Positions 1 through 11,306 of a stretch of 64,000 bases of DNA are shown here, in pieces. The notes under the pieces were generated by a model. The model had not been told where the DNA came from. It saw only the letters and a program-made list of their open reading frames with translations, and ran no database searches. Location of the stretch: the NCBI RefSeq assembly GCF_020179475.1, contig NZ_JAILXZ010000002.1, positions 682,001 through 746,000 of the forward strand. The letters are read 5' to 3'. Position 1 is the first letter of the stretch; every line of letters begins with the position of its first letter. The translations under genes were made by a program, and so were the position numbers. The DNA comes from Novosphingobium huizhouense (GTDB lineage Bacteria; Pseudomonadota; Alphaproteobacteria; Sphingomonadales; Sphingomonadaceae).

Positions 1-3000
1 GATCGCGCCGGGCGAGGTGATGTCGAGCGAGGTTGCGGTGACATCGCCGCCGCTGATGCCGCCCGCAGCAGTGAACACCGCGGCGCCGGCATCGACCGCG
101 CCACCCAGCGTAAGCGTCCCGGCGGAATCGAGCACCACCGCACCCGTCACGTCGAGCGACTGCAGCGAAAGCGTCTGCGCGGTTGCTGCGGTCAGCGATG
201 CCGCCGCGATCATACCCGTCGCCCCGATCGCGCCGGTCGCACGGACCGTGCTTGCGGCGAACAGCGCATCGTAGTCGTAGGTCGAGCCGCGCGGCGAGCC
301 GCCGGCCGCAGCCATCGCGTAATCGGCAATCAGCAGGCGCCCGGTCGCATCCGCTCCGGCGAGGGAAATGTCCCCCCCGGCAAGCAGCGCCCCGTCAACC
401 GCGTTGACCTGGCCGAGGTCGAGCGTACCGGCGGTGAACAGCCGGGTCGCGCGGGCATCGAGGTTGCCGAGCGTGATCGAGGTGTCGCTCAGCACTGCAA
501 GCTCGCGCGTCGAACCGGCGCTGCCCGAGGACGCAACGTGGACGTCCTGGCCGGTCAGCGTCCCCGCCGCGCTCAGCGATGCGCGGTCGACGGCATCGAC
601 CGTGCCGCCGATGGCGAGCTGGCCGCCCGCGCTCACGGTAACGGCATTGCCCGCCGCGATGGCGCCGAGCGCCACGTCGCCGCTGCCGACCACCGAGACC
701 AGCCCAGTGGCGCCGAGGTTGCCGAGGCTGATCGTGTCGCCCGCGCCGATCAGCAGATCGCCCGAGGCCGAAACGTCGAACAGCCGCACTGCGCCGCTGG
801 CCGTGATGCTCGTGCCCGTGCCGGCCTTGAACGAGACGTCGCCGATGATGTCGCGGTCGCTGGTGACGGAAAGGTTGTTGGCCACCTCGATCAAGCCGGG
901 CGCCGTCACGGTCAGGCCGGAAGACACCCAGTTGCCCGCGTGGATCTCGGCATGATCCGCCGTCAGCCGCCCGCTGTCGACCACCACGGTGAGGTCGCCC
1001 GGGGTATCGAACTGGAAGCCGGAGGCTACCGTAACCGTGCCGTTCTGCACGCTGATCGGCGCCGCGAAGTTGCCGGGCTGCACGGTGCCGCTCGCGTAGA
1101 ATTGCAGCGAGCGCGCAGACACGTCGCTGTTGCGCACGGTCAGCTCGACCGGTTCGCCGAGCGCGGTGGCGACGCCGTTGACCGTGCCGAAGCCCTGCGT
1201 CGCGGTGGCGGCGAAGGTCAGGTCCTGTGCATCGAGCGAACCGCGCTGCGCATCGAGCAGATAGCGGCTGGTCACCAGCAGGTGCGCGCCATCGGCGGTA
1301 TCCGCTCCGTTGGGGGAATCGGCCGGGACGCCGACGGTGGCGTCGCCGCCGTTGCCCTGGGTGCTGCCGAGGCCACCGCTGCCGCCCACCGCGCTTGCGT
1401 CGAAATAGCCTGCGCCGCTGAGCGAGACGTTCGCGCCGCGCACCAGCAGGGTCGCACCGCCGCCGACGCCATTGCCGCCATTGCCGCCCGCGCCGTCGCC
1501 AAGCCCGCCGATGCCGCCGCTGCCGCCATTTCCTGCGGCGCCGAGCGCATAGGCCGAAATCGTGCCGAACCGCGCGTAGCCCTGGTTGAGCGCACCGGTA
1601 TCGTTCCCGCTCTGCGTGCCGACCTGGATGGTGCCGCCCAGGCCGTCGCCGCCGCGCCCGCCCAGGCCCCCGGCCGTGCTGTCGTTGTCGCCGCCGTTGC
1701 CGCCGACACCGCCAGCGCCTTGCGCGCTGAGGACCGCGGTATCGATGATCAGCGCGCCGTTCCCGGCGCTGCCGAGCACCGCGACGCTGCCGCCGAGCCC
1801 GTCGCCGCCGCGCCCGCCGATGCCGTCGACGCCCGTGCCGTTGCGCGCGGTGCCGCCGGTGCCGCCGAAGCTCTGCGCCAGCACGGTTGCCGATCCGATC
1901 GTGATCTTGGCGCTGCCGGCGAGATCGCTCTGCGACGAGATGATCGCCGCCCCGGCGGTGGCGCTTCCGCCCACGCCGCCGTCGCGCCCCGCACCGCCCA
2001 GCGCACGCGAGTCCACCGTTACCGAAGCGAGGTCGACCGACCCGTTGCGGGCATAGATCCCCGCGGTGCCCGACGTTGCGGAGCCACCGTTGGTGCCTTC
2101 GCCGCCGGACGCATAAGTGGTGACCGTGGCCTGGCCGAGAGCGACGATGCTGCCGCCGTTGCCAAGCTCGTCATCGTTGCCTGCGGTCAGCGAGGCGAAG
2201 CCGCCCTCCGCGCTGCCGCCGATGCCGGTACCGCCCGACTGGTCGCCCGCGCCGCCGAAGGCAGTGGCGCCGACCACCACGTCGCCCAGCGTGATCGCTC
2301 CGCCGATCGAGCGCAGATAGGCCTGGCCGCCCAGCGCGAAACCGCCGATGCCGCCCTGGTCGGTGTTGTTGCCGCCAGTAGCGCCGACGTCGATCGACAT
2401 GTTGCCGTTGAGCGTCGCCCCGGCGTGGACCGCCACGTTGACCGTGCCGCCGTTCCCGGCGCCGCCCACATTGGTGCCCTGCGCGGTTCCGCCGAAGCCA
2501 GGAGCACGTAGCGTGAGCAGATCGGCGAAGATGTCGAGGCCCGAGCCCGCCTCGATCCGCACCGAACCGCCACGCCCGTTGCCGCCGGATGTCGTCAGCG
2601 ATGCGCCGCCGACGCCGCCGGCATCGGTGAACACCGAGGCGAACATGAGCCGGTTGCCGGTGGTGGTGCCGTCGGCGGTGAAGAGGATGGTGCCGCCCAA
2701 TCCCATACCGCCGTCATGCGAGCAGCTGGCGCATCCCACGCCCTGCGCGCCAAAGCCGGTCACCAACAGGTTGGTCTCGCCATCGACGCGGATCACCGAT
2801 CCGCCGCGATCGGCCCGCACCGTGATCGCGCCGCCGGTGCCGGCGCCGCCGGCCGCTGCCGGACCGCGCGTCGGGCCGAAGCCGCCGGATCCGCCCTGGC
2901 CGCCGGTGCCGGTGGCATTGACGACCAGCGATCCGGCCGCCAGCGAGCCGGTCGAGGCGACACCCGCAAGCGCGCCTTCGGTATCGAGCAGCACCGTCCC

Positions 3001-6000
3001 GCCGAAGCCCGCGCCGCCGGTGCCGCCGGCGCCGCCGGCCGGGCCGGTCGAGGAATCGTTGTCGCCGCCGCTTCCGCCGAGACCACCCTCGCCCGAGGCG
3101 TCAATGGTCAGCGAACGCGGCGTGAGGTTGCCGTTGCCTGCGCCCGCATTGACGCGGACCGAACCGCCCGTGCCGTCTGCGCCGAGGCCGCCGTTGCCGG
3201 GCGTAAGAATGCCCGAGGGCACGCTGACGCCCTCCCCGTCGCTGCCATCCCCGCCGCGCCCGTAGGCGCTCAACCTGAAATCGGTCCCGGTGATCGTCGA
3301 AGCGCCGCCTAGGTCCGACCGGGCATCGAGCGTGACCGACCCGCCCTTGCCCGCGCCGCCGCCGCCACCGCTGCCGTCGGAGTCGATCGAGCCCCTGCCG
3401 CCAAGGCCTTCGGCCTCCAGCGCCAGCCCGCCGTCGAAGCGGATCGTGCCGTTGCTCGCGATCGCTTCGGCAAGGCCGCCGGTGCCGCTGCCCGCCTTGA
3501 AATACCCCGTACCGCCCTGGCCTCGCGCGCGGACCGTCACCTCGCCGCCATCCGGACTGAAGTCGAGGGAACCGCCAGTCGCCGAGATCAGCGCATGGCC
3601 GCCGGTGCCACTGCCGCCATACTCTGCGATGCTGCCGCTGCCGTCGGCGAGCACCGAAGCCAAGCCGCTGATGCTGATCGCCCCGCCGCTGGTGCGCAAG
3701 GCGGCGAACCCGCCCGTGCCGCTGCCCCCGCTGGTTGCGCCATTGCCGCCGTAACCGCCCGCTTCGGCGCGCAGTGACGCCATGGAAATCTGTCCGGCGA
3801 AGGCATCGACGGACGAGGTGCCGCCAAGCCCGTCGCCCCCTGCGCCGGCCTGGCCTTCGCCGGAACCGCCGCCTTCGGCATACGTCGCGACGCGGACGTC
3901 GTCCGCGGTCAGGCTGCTGCCACTTGAGAGGACCTGCACCAGCGCCGTCCCCCCGGTCGCGGCGCCGCCCTGCCCGCCGAGGTAATCGGCGCCGCCCTCG
4001 GCGGTGGCGCTCACGTCGAGATCGCCGAGCGTCAGCGTCGCGCCATCGACCTTGACCTGCGCAACGCCTCCAAGCGCGCTGCCGGACCGCGAGACGAACG
4101 ACTGGGACCCGCCCGAGGCGTCGGCGTTGACGAAAGTGGTGCCGGCGATGCCGACGGTGTGCGCACCCGTCGCCGTCAGGCCGGCGACGCCCCCGGTCGC
4201 ATTGCCCGCCACGCCCGAATAGCTGTTGCCGCCGAAGCCATTGGCGGTGATCGTCAGGTCGCCGGCGATGTTTACGGTGTGGGCGGCGCTGCCGCTCAAC
4301 ACGAAGCCAGCGTTGCCGCCGATCCCGGTGCCGCCTTCGATGGTGCAGGTGGCGCAGCCCTCGCCATAGGTGCCGGTTCCACTGGCGCCGATGCTGACAT
4401 GGTCCGAAACGGTGAGCGATCCGCCGCCCTCGCCGGCGATGATCGAGGCAAATCCGCCCTGCCCGCCGCCGCCGCCGTAGCCGCCCGAGACATTGCCGCC
4501 GATGCCTTCGGCGAAGACGTCAATGTATTGCGCCTCGATCTGGGCGCCGGTGCCGTAAACGATCTGCGCCACGCCGCCCTTGCCGCTGCCTGCCGTGGCG
4601 GCCGAACTGGCGCTTCCGCCAAGACCGCTCGCGCCGAGGTCGATGCCCTCGCCCACGCCGACGAACGCGCCGTCGCTGGCGGTCAGGGAGGCGGTGCCGC
4701 CGGTGGTGAGCGCGGTGTCGACCGCACCGGTGCGATCGGCGCGGATCGACAGGCGCTGGCCGACGGTGAGGCTGCCCGCGGACACGGTCACCGCAGCCAG
4801 GCTGGTATCGTTGACGCCGCCAAGGCCGACGACCGCGGAATCGAGCGAGACCAGCGAGAGGTTGCCCTGCACGTCGAGCGACGAGTCCGCTCCATCGACC
4901 ACGACCTGTGCCCCGAAGCCCGGGTCGGCGCCGGGAAGAGCCGCGCCGCGCAACGTGACGTCCGAAGCGAAGGCGCCCGTTGCGCCGCCCGCAATCGACA
5001 GCGTCGTGGCCCCGGTCGACTTGGCGTCCACCGCCGAGCTTGCGGCGATGGCGCCGATCGTGATCTCCGAAGCGCCGGTCCCGCCGCCCGCCGACCGCTC
5101 GAAGCTGGCGCTGCCGCCGACGACGTCGTAGCCGGCCGAAAGCACCACCGTGTTGCCCACGACGTCGGCCGCGCCGGCCACGTCGAACCCCAGCGAGCTG
5201 CCGCCCGCAATCGCCATCGTGATCGCATCGTTGCGCGGCACCGCGACCATGTAGATGCGGTGGATGAAAGCGGTCGAACTGCCCGCTGCACCGCCGATCG
5301 AGCCGTTGTGCTGGAGGACCGTGCCGGTCGCACTGGTGCCCTGGTCGACGCGGATGCTGAACAGGCTGCTGGGCGAGAACTCGATCGTCGCGGCGTCCGC
5401 CGCGACCAGCGCCGCCGATCCGTTGACGTCGATCGTTCCGCTCTGGGTGATCTTCGGCGCGACGATCGCGAGGTAGGAATTGGTATCGGGCCCGGGTGCG
5501 CCGACGCTGATCTGCGCGCCGCTGGCGATCTCGATCGTCGCCCCGGCGTCGGCCTGCTGGAAGGTGACCACGCCATTGGTCGAGAACGCGCCGGTCGACT
5601 GGTCGAACGGAATGTCGGACGCGCTCAGGCCGAGGTTGCCGACATCGAACACCGCGTTCGAGCCGATCAGGATTCCCCCCGGGCTGTAGAAGAACACGGT
5701 GCCGCCGCGCGTCGTGCCCGATGCGGTCTGCAACTGCGAGATCACCGTACCGTCGAACTGGACCTGGCGCGACGGATCGGCCGGCAGGATGCGGTTGAGC
5801 ACCGCGAAGTCGGCGGTCGTATCGAAGTTGTTGGTGAACGTGGTGGTCGTGCCCTGGGGCTGGAACGCGATCGGCCCGCCGCCGCTGGCGTCGTCGTAAG
5901 GGTTCCAGTTGATGACCGCGTTGGCGCTGTTCACCGTGACGGTCGTCGTGCTGCCGGTGGCAAAGATCGAGGCCGACCCGGCGACGACTTCGCCGTTCCC

Positions 6001-6105
6001 CTGGAACGATTGGGCGTGGGCGACGATCACGCCGCTGGCCAGCGCGGTCGCCACGGCGAGCGACGATACGGCGACGAGTTCGCCACGGCTGCGGGTGCGG
6101 GGCAT
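1..6105 (-). CDS. Giant two-partner-secretion exoprotein (TpsA), partial at the 3' end
   Basis: Large secreted exoprotein, probably an adhesin or filamentous-haemagglutinin-like surface protein exported through the partner encoded just upstream. The minus-strand frame stays open from the ATG at 6105 to the window edge, 2,035 codons with no stop, so the C-terminus is missing. The N-terminus has a signal peptide ending near AHA-QS (about residue 31). A TPS/haemagglutination domain follows, with NWNPYDD, VLNRILPADPSRQ and SPGGILIGSN. The remainder is a long beta-helix-like array very rich in Gly, Ala, Ser and Thr, with recurring GGxGGxG turns and regular short beta-strand patterns. The only cysteines I found are two CxxC pairs, C584/C587 and C1125/C1128. 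The start codon overlaps the stop of tpsB by one base (TGATG), implying translational coupling. Family assignment is firm; ligand and function are not known. Confidence 0.85.
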   Translation of the reverse strand, partial: MPRTRSRGELVAVSSLAVATALASGVIVAHAQSFQGNGEVVAGSASIFATGSTTTVTVNSANAVINWNPYDDASGGGPIAFQPQGTTTTFTNNFDTTADFAVLNRILPADPSRQVQFDGTVISQLQTASGTTRGGTVFFYSPGGILIGSNAVFDVGNLGLSASDIPFDQSTGAFSTNGVVTFQQADAGATIEIASGAQISVGAPGPDTNSYLAIVAPKITQSGTIDVNGSAALVAADAATIEFSPSSLFSIRVDQGTSATGTVLQHNGSIGGAAGSSTAFIHRIYMVAVPRNDAITMAIAGGSSLGFDVAGAADVVGNTVVLSAGYDVVGGSASFERSAGGGTGASEITIGAIAASSAVDAKSTGATTLSIAGGATGAFASDVTLRGAALPGADPGFGAQVVVDGADSSLDVQGNLSLVSLDSAVVGLGGVNDTSLAAVTVSAGSLTVGQRLSIRADRTGAVDTALTTGGTASLTASDGAFVGVGEGIDLGASGLGGSASSAATAGSGKGGVAQIVYGTGAQIEAQYIDVFAEGIGGNVSGGYGGGGGQGGFASIIAGEGGGSLTVSDHVSIGASGTGTYGEGCATCTIEGGTGIGGNAGFVLSGSAAHTVNIAGDLTITANGFGGNSYSGVAGNATGGVAGLTATGAHTVGIAGTTFVNADASGGSQSFVSRSGSALGGVAQVKVDGATLTLGDLDVSATAEGGADYLGGQGGAATGGTALVQVLSSGSSLTADDVRVATYAEGGGSGEGQAGAGGDGLGGTSSVDAFAGQISMASLRAEAGGYGGNGATSGGSGTGGFAALRTSGGAISISGLASVLADGSGSIAEYGGSGTGGHALISATGGSLDFSPDGGEVTVRARGQGGTGYFKAGSGTGGLAEAIASNGTIRFDGGLALEAEGLGGRGSIDSDGSGGGGGAGKGGSVTLDARSDLGGASTITGTDFRLSAYGRGGDGSDGEGVSVPSGILTPGNGGLGADGTGGSVRVNAGAGNGNLTPRSLTIDASGEGGLGGSGGDNDSSTGPAGGAGGTGGAGFGGTVLLDTEGALAGVASTGSLAAGSLVVNATGTGGQGGSGGFGPTRGPAAAGGAGTGGAITVRADRGGSVIRVDGETNLLVTGFGAQGVGCASCSHDGGMGLGGTILFTADGTTTGNRLMFASVFTDAGGVGGASLTTSGGNGRGGSVRIEAGSGLDIFADLLTLRAPGFGGTAQGTNVGGAGNGGTVNVAVHAGATLNGNMSIDVGATGGNNTDQGGIGGFALGGQAYLRSIGGAITLGDVVVGATAFGGAGDQSGGTGIGGSAEGGFASLTAGNDDELGNGGSIVALGQATVTTYASGGEGTNGGSATSGTAGIYARNGSVDLASVTVDSRALGGAGRDGGVGGSATAGAAIISSQSDLAGSAKITIGSATVLAQSFGGTGGTARNGTGVDGIGGRGGDGLGGSVAVLGSAGNGALIIDTAVLSAQGAGGVGGNGGDNDSTAGGLGGRGGDGLGGTIQVGTQSGNDTGALNQGYARFGTISAYALGAAGNGGSGGIGGLGDGAGGNGGNGVGGGATLLVRGANVSLSGAGYFDASAVGGSGGLGSTQGNGGDATVGVPADSPNGADTADGAHLLVTSRYLLDAQRGSLDAQDLTFAATATQGFGTVNGVATALGEPVELTVRNSDVSARSLQFYASGTVQPGNFAAPISVQNGTVTVASGFQFDTPGDLTVVVDSGRLTADHAEIHAGNWVSSGLTVTAPGLIEVANNLSVTSDRDIIGDVSFKAGTGTSITASGAVRLFDVSASGDLLIGAGDTISLGNLGATGLVSVVGSGDVALGAIAAGNAVTVSAGGQLAIGGTVDAVDRASLSAAGTLTGQDVHVASSGSAGSTRELAVLSDTSITLGNLDARATRLFTAGTLDLGQVNAVDGALLAGGDISLAGADATGRLLIADYAMAAAGGSPRGSTYDYDALFAASTVRATGAIGATGMIAAASLTAATAQTLSLQSLDVTGAVVLDSAGTLTLGGAVDAGAAVFTAAGGISGGDVTATSLDITSPGAI

Positions 6106-7880
6106 CAGTTGGTCCTCCACGGCAGGAGACGGGTCGTCAGGGTCACCAGAAAGCGCGGATCGGGGCGCGCCGGGGCAAGGCGCGTGCCTTCGAGCGGGAC
6201 GGCCAGCGTCGCATCGAGCCGGAACCGTTCGCCCAATTCGCTGCGCACCCCGCCGCCGACCGACACCAGCCGGTCGGAGCCATCCACGTCCTTGTTCCAC
6301 GCCCAGGCCACATCGCCGAACACATAGGGCTGAACGCGAATGTCGCCGTGACCCACCGCATAGCGCGGGCCGCGCACTTCGAGCGAGACGCCCACGGCAT
6401 CGTCACCCGCGATCTGGCCCGGATCGTAGCCGCGTCCGACGGTATAGTTGCCGCCCGAAAACTCCTCGAAGCCGAGCAGCGGGGTAAAGGCGTACTGACC
6501 GCGCGGCAGCAGAGCGAACGAGACCTTGCCGACGACCCGTTCGAACTCGCCCTGCGCACGCACGACCGTGGCGTCGGGTCGGCCATCGGCGCGGCTGAGC
6601 GGGGTGTGGCCGACGCAACCGGCGCCGACGCAGCCATGCGAGGCATCGAGGATGTCGAGGCCCTGGCGCAGCTCGAGCGCGCCCGAGGCCCGCCATGCCG
6701 GCGACGCGCGCGACGTGTCGACCGCATCGGCATCGAGCCGGGTCCACAGCACCCGCAGCCGGTCTCGCGTCAGCGGGCCGATCAGGTCGACATCCTGGTT
6801 GGCGAGGTCGAGCCCGGCCGAGAGCCACAGGTTGGCCCGCTGCGAACGGACCAGCGGATAGCGCGCATAGAGGCTTGCGAACAGCGTCCTCGCCTCGAGC
6901 TCGAGCCCGCCCGGCAGCGGACCGATGTCGGGCTTCGTCCAGGCGTAGGTGAACTGTCCGCCGACAACCAGGCCCTCGCTTCCCGGGCGGAACTCGTGGC
7001 TCGCCTGGAGAATGTGCTGCTCGGTGAAGTCGGCGGTGGCATAATACGACAGCGTCGTCGCGTCGCCGAGCCCGGTCAGGCCGAACGCCTGCGCGCGCAG
7101 CTGGCCGCCCCAGCGCCCGGTGGCCCGCGACGCGAGGTTCTGGATCGACAGGTCGGCGACCAGCGGCACCCGCAGCACGGTGACCTCGCCGACCAGCTCG
7201 CCCGGCGCAGATCCTGCGGGACGCAGCGTGAGCTGGACGTTGTAGCCCGGCAGGTCGCGCGCCAGCAGCAGATACCGTTCGGCCTTGTTGCGGTCGAAGA
7301 TCTCGTTCCTGGTCAGCTGGCCGAGGTATTCCTGCAGCTTGCGCTCGGCGCCGCGGGTTTCGCCGCGCGCGCTGATCGCGGTGACGCGCGCATAGAGCAC
7401 CTCCATCCGCACTTCGCCGTTCTCGATGCGCTGCGTCGGCACCTGCACGGCGGCAAGGTAGCCCTTGTTGCGCAGGATCGTGCCTGCGGCGTCACGGATC
7501 TCGCACAGCGTGGCGATCGGCTGCGGCGTGCCCGCGAACGGCTTCCACGCCGATTCCAGTTCCTCCGCGCTCGCCCCCTTGAGCCCGTTGAACGTCACGT
7601 GGCCGATGGTGACCTTGATGTCGGCGTATTGCGGGTCGGCCAGGGGACAGGGCGAATGTTCGATCCCGCCGGCGATCGACAGGCGCGGCGCAGGCGCAGG
7701 CGCGGTCTCGCCGGTGACGCCCTGAAGCTGGTCTCGCGTGGGAATTCCGCCGGTCGCCGGCAGGCTCTGCGCCAGCACCGCGTGCGGGGCCGCGACGCCG
7801 AAAACGGCTGCAACGCCAATGCCCAGGCCGCCGGCCGAAGCGCGCTTCAGCCAATCGGAACTCTTCACCTTGCCGGCCAT
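6105..7880 (-). CDS. TpsB outer-membrane transporter (ShlB/FhaC/HecB family)
   Basis: Omp85-superfamily pore that exports the giant TpsA encoded immediately downstream. The protein is 591 aa from the ATG at 7880, chosen because a signal peptide follows directly (basic start, hydrophobic stretch GLGIGVAAVFGVAAP, cleavage after VLAQ); an upstream in-frame start would put 26 unlikely residues in front. POTRA-like sequence lies at roughly residues 75-200 (ADIKVTIGHVTFNG, IRDAAGTILRNKGY), and the rest is a beta-barrel. The barrel contains VGRGYDPG, matching the conserved VRGY/F-type motif of loop L6 that folds back into the pore. The last strand region is LVTLTTRLLPW. The gene order tpsB-tpsA with a one-base overlap is the usual TPS operon arrangement. 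The roughly 180 nt upstream are comparatively AT-rich and should hold the promoter. Confidence 0.88.
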   Translation of the reverse strand: MAGKVKSSDWLKRASAGGLGIGVAAVFGVAAPHAVLAQSLPATGGIPTRDQLQGVTGETAPAPAPRLSIAGGIEHSPCPLADPQYADIKVTIGHVTFNGLKGASAEELESAWKPFAGTPQPIATLCEIRDAAGTILRNKGYLAAVQVPTQRIENGEVRMEVLYARVTAISARGETRGAERKLQEYLGQLTRNEIFDRNKAERYLLLARDLPGYNVQLTLRPAGSAPGELVGEVTVLRVPLVADLSIQNLASRATGRWGGQLRAQAFGLTGLGDATTLSYYATADFTEQHILQASHEFRPGSEGLVVGGQFTYAWTKPDIGPLPGGLELEARTLFASLYARYPLVRSQRANLWLSAGLDLANQDVDLIGPLTRDRLRVLWTRLDADAVDTSRASPAWRASGALELRQGLDILDASHGCVGAGCVGHTPLSRADGRPDATVVRAQGEFERVVGKVSFALLPRGQYAFTPLLGFEEFSGGNYTVGRGYDPGQIAGDDAVGVSLEVRGPRYAVGHGDIRVQPYVFGDVAWAWNKDVDGSDRLVSVGGGVRSELGERFRLDATLAVPLEGTRLAPARPDPRFLVTLTTRLLPWRTN

Positions 7881-8038
7881 TGCCGCCCCCGTCGTCGCCT
7901 GTTTCGACGCGGCCCGAAATTGTTTTATTTTCCGGTCGTTAGCAACGCACAGTAACAAGAGTCAAACGGCAACTGGCCCGGTTATGCCCGGTTTTCGCGC
8001 CATTCCGGGGAGTGGCAACGGTTAAAATCGGACGAATT

Positions 8039-8056
8039 GCGCCGCCGCAGCGGCGC
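8039..8056 (-). terminator. GC hairpin just after secA, possible terminator
   Basis: A 7-bp perfect inverted repeat (GCGCCGC / GCGGCGC around a 4-nt loop) lies directly downstream of the secA stop. There is no adjacent T-tract on the secA strand; the nearest T-run is some 12 bases further, so factor-independent termination is uncertain. Confidence 0.3.
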
Positions 8057-8058
8057 GC

Positions 8059-10797
<2,739 letters not shown>

Positions 10798-10824
10798 GGT
10801 GGAATTCCTGCTGTCTCTAGGGGG

Positions 10825-10853
10825 GCGCACGGCGCCGGTCATCGGGCGTGCGC
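10825..10853 (-). promoter_or_regulatory. Inverted repeat between the small exported ORF and secA
   Basis: GCGCACG (read on the minus strand) is followed 15 nt later by its exact complement CGTGCGC. The hairpin lies between the upstream ORF stop (10896) and the secA Shine-Dalgarno (about 10806). It could control secA translation or simply be a stable intergenic structure; the sequence alone cannot decide. Confidence 0.35.
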
Positions 10854-10895
10854 GCAAACGGTCGATACGGTGAAAGGTGCCCGGAGGCGGCGCGC

Positions 10896-11171
10896 TTACT
10901 GGCGCGAGCGGTCCGACGGTTCGAAGCCGCAGCCGGAGAGTAGCGCTGCCACCGGCAGCCAGATCGGCCTGCGCTGCGCCGGCGCGAAGCGGCGCTGCGG
11001 CACGGCCTGGCGCGCGCGCAACGGGCAGGACTTGCGTGCATCGGGGGCCATTGCGCTCGCCGCTTTGGCGAGTTCAGCGCCCGCGACCTCCGACTGCGCA
11101 GCCGCCACCGCCGCCGCCTGGGGCAGCGAGAGGCCGGTGAGCATGGCCAGGAGAACGAGCAACAGGCGCAT
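10896..11171 (-). CDS. Small exported protein upstream of secA, candidate secretion monitor
   Basis: A 91-aa protein that I cannot match to a named family. It begins with a clear Sec signal peptide ([21 protein letters not shown], cleavage near AAA-Q), then a short basic mature part ending [19 protein letters not shown] plus ten or so hydrophilic residues. It is encoded on the same strand as secA, 98 nt upstream, with a hairpin in between. Position, size, export signal and an aromatic, Pro-containing segment near the C-terminus (PIWLP; E. coli SecM has TPVWIS in its arrest sequence) make a SecM-like role conceivable, but the RAGP/RAPP arrest core is absent. An alternative ATG at 11192 would add seven residues. 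No strong Shine-Dalgarno is visible for either start. Confidence 0.55.
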   Translation of the reverse strand: MRLLLVLLAMLTGLSLPQAAAVAAAQSEVAGAELAKAASAMAPDARKSCPLRARQAVPQRRFAPAQRRPIWLPVAALLSGCGFEPSDRSRQ

Positions 11172-11267
11172 CGTGCGTGCACGTAGGAACATTTGCCGCC
11201 GCCGTCCATGGCCAATCGGCGATCGGGCGACGGGTTGCGCATCGGACATCGGCCCGCGCTCCGGGCC

Positions 11268-11283
11268 TTGAATGACTATTAAC
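11268..11283 (+). promoter_or_regulatory. CtrA-box-like site in the divergent secA / acyltransferase promoter region
   Basis: TTGA, seven bases, then TTAAC: one mismatch from the TTAA-N7-TTAAC full box of alphaproteobacterial CtrA. It lies between the leftward secA unit and the rightward acyltransferase gene. Suggestive only, since one-mismatch sites occur by chance. Confidence 0.25.
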
Positions 11284-11306
11284 CGGATTGTGTCAGGGAC
11301 ACAGCG

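Noticed and set aside
1300..4600. Gly-rich repeats of tpsA as a possible CRISPR array or satellite
   Set aside because: The repeats are imperfect, in frame and protein-coding, with no constant-length spacers.
368..6327. Long plus-strand frames opposite tpsA, including one of 657 and one of 722 codons
   Set aside because: They are low-complexity antisense shadows of the high-G+C repeat gene (Arg/Asp/Gly/Ala runs); the minus frame has a signal peptide, TPS domain and translational coupling to tpsB.
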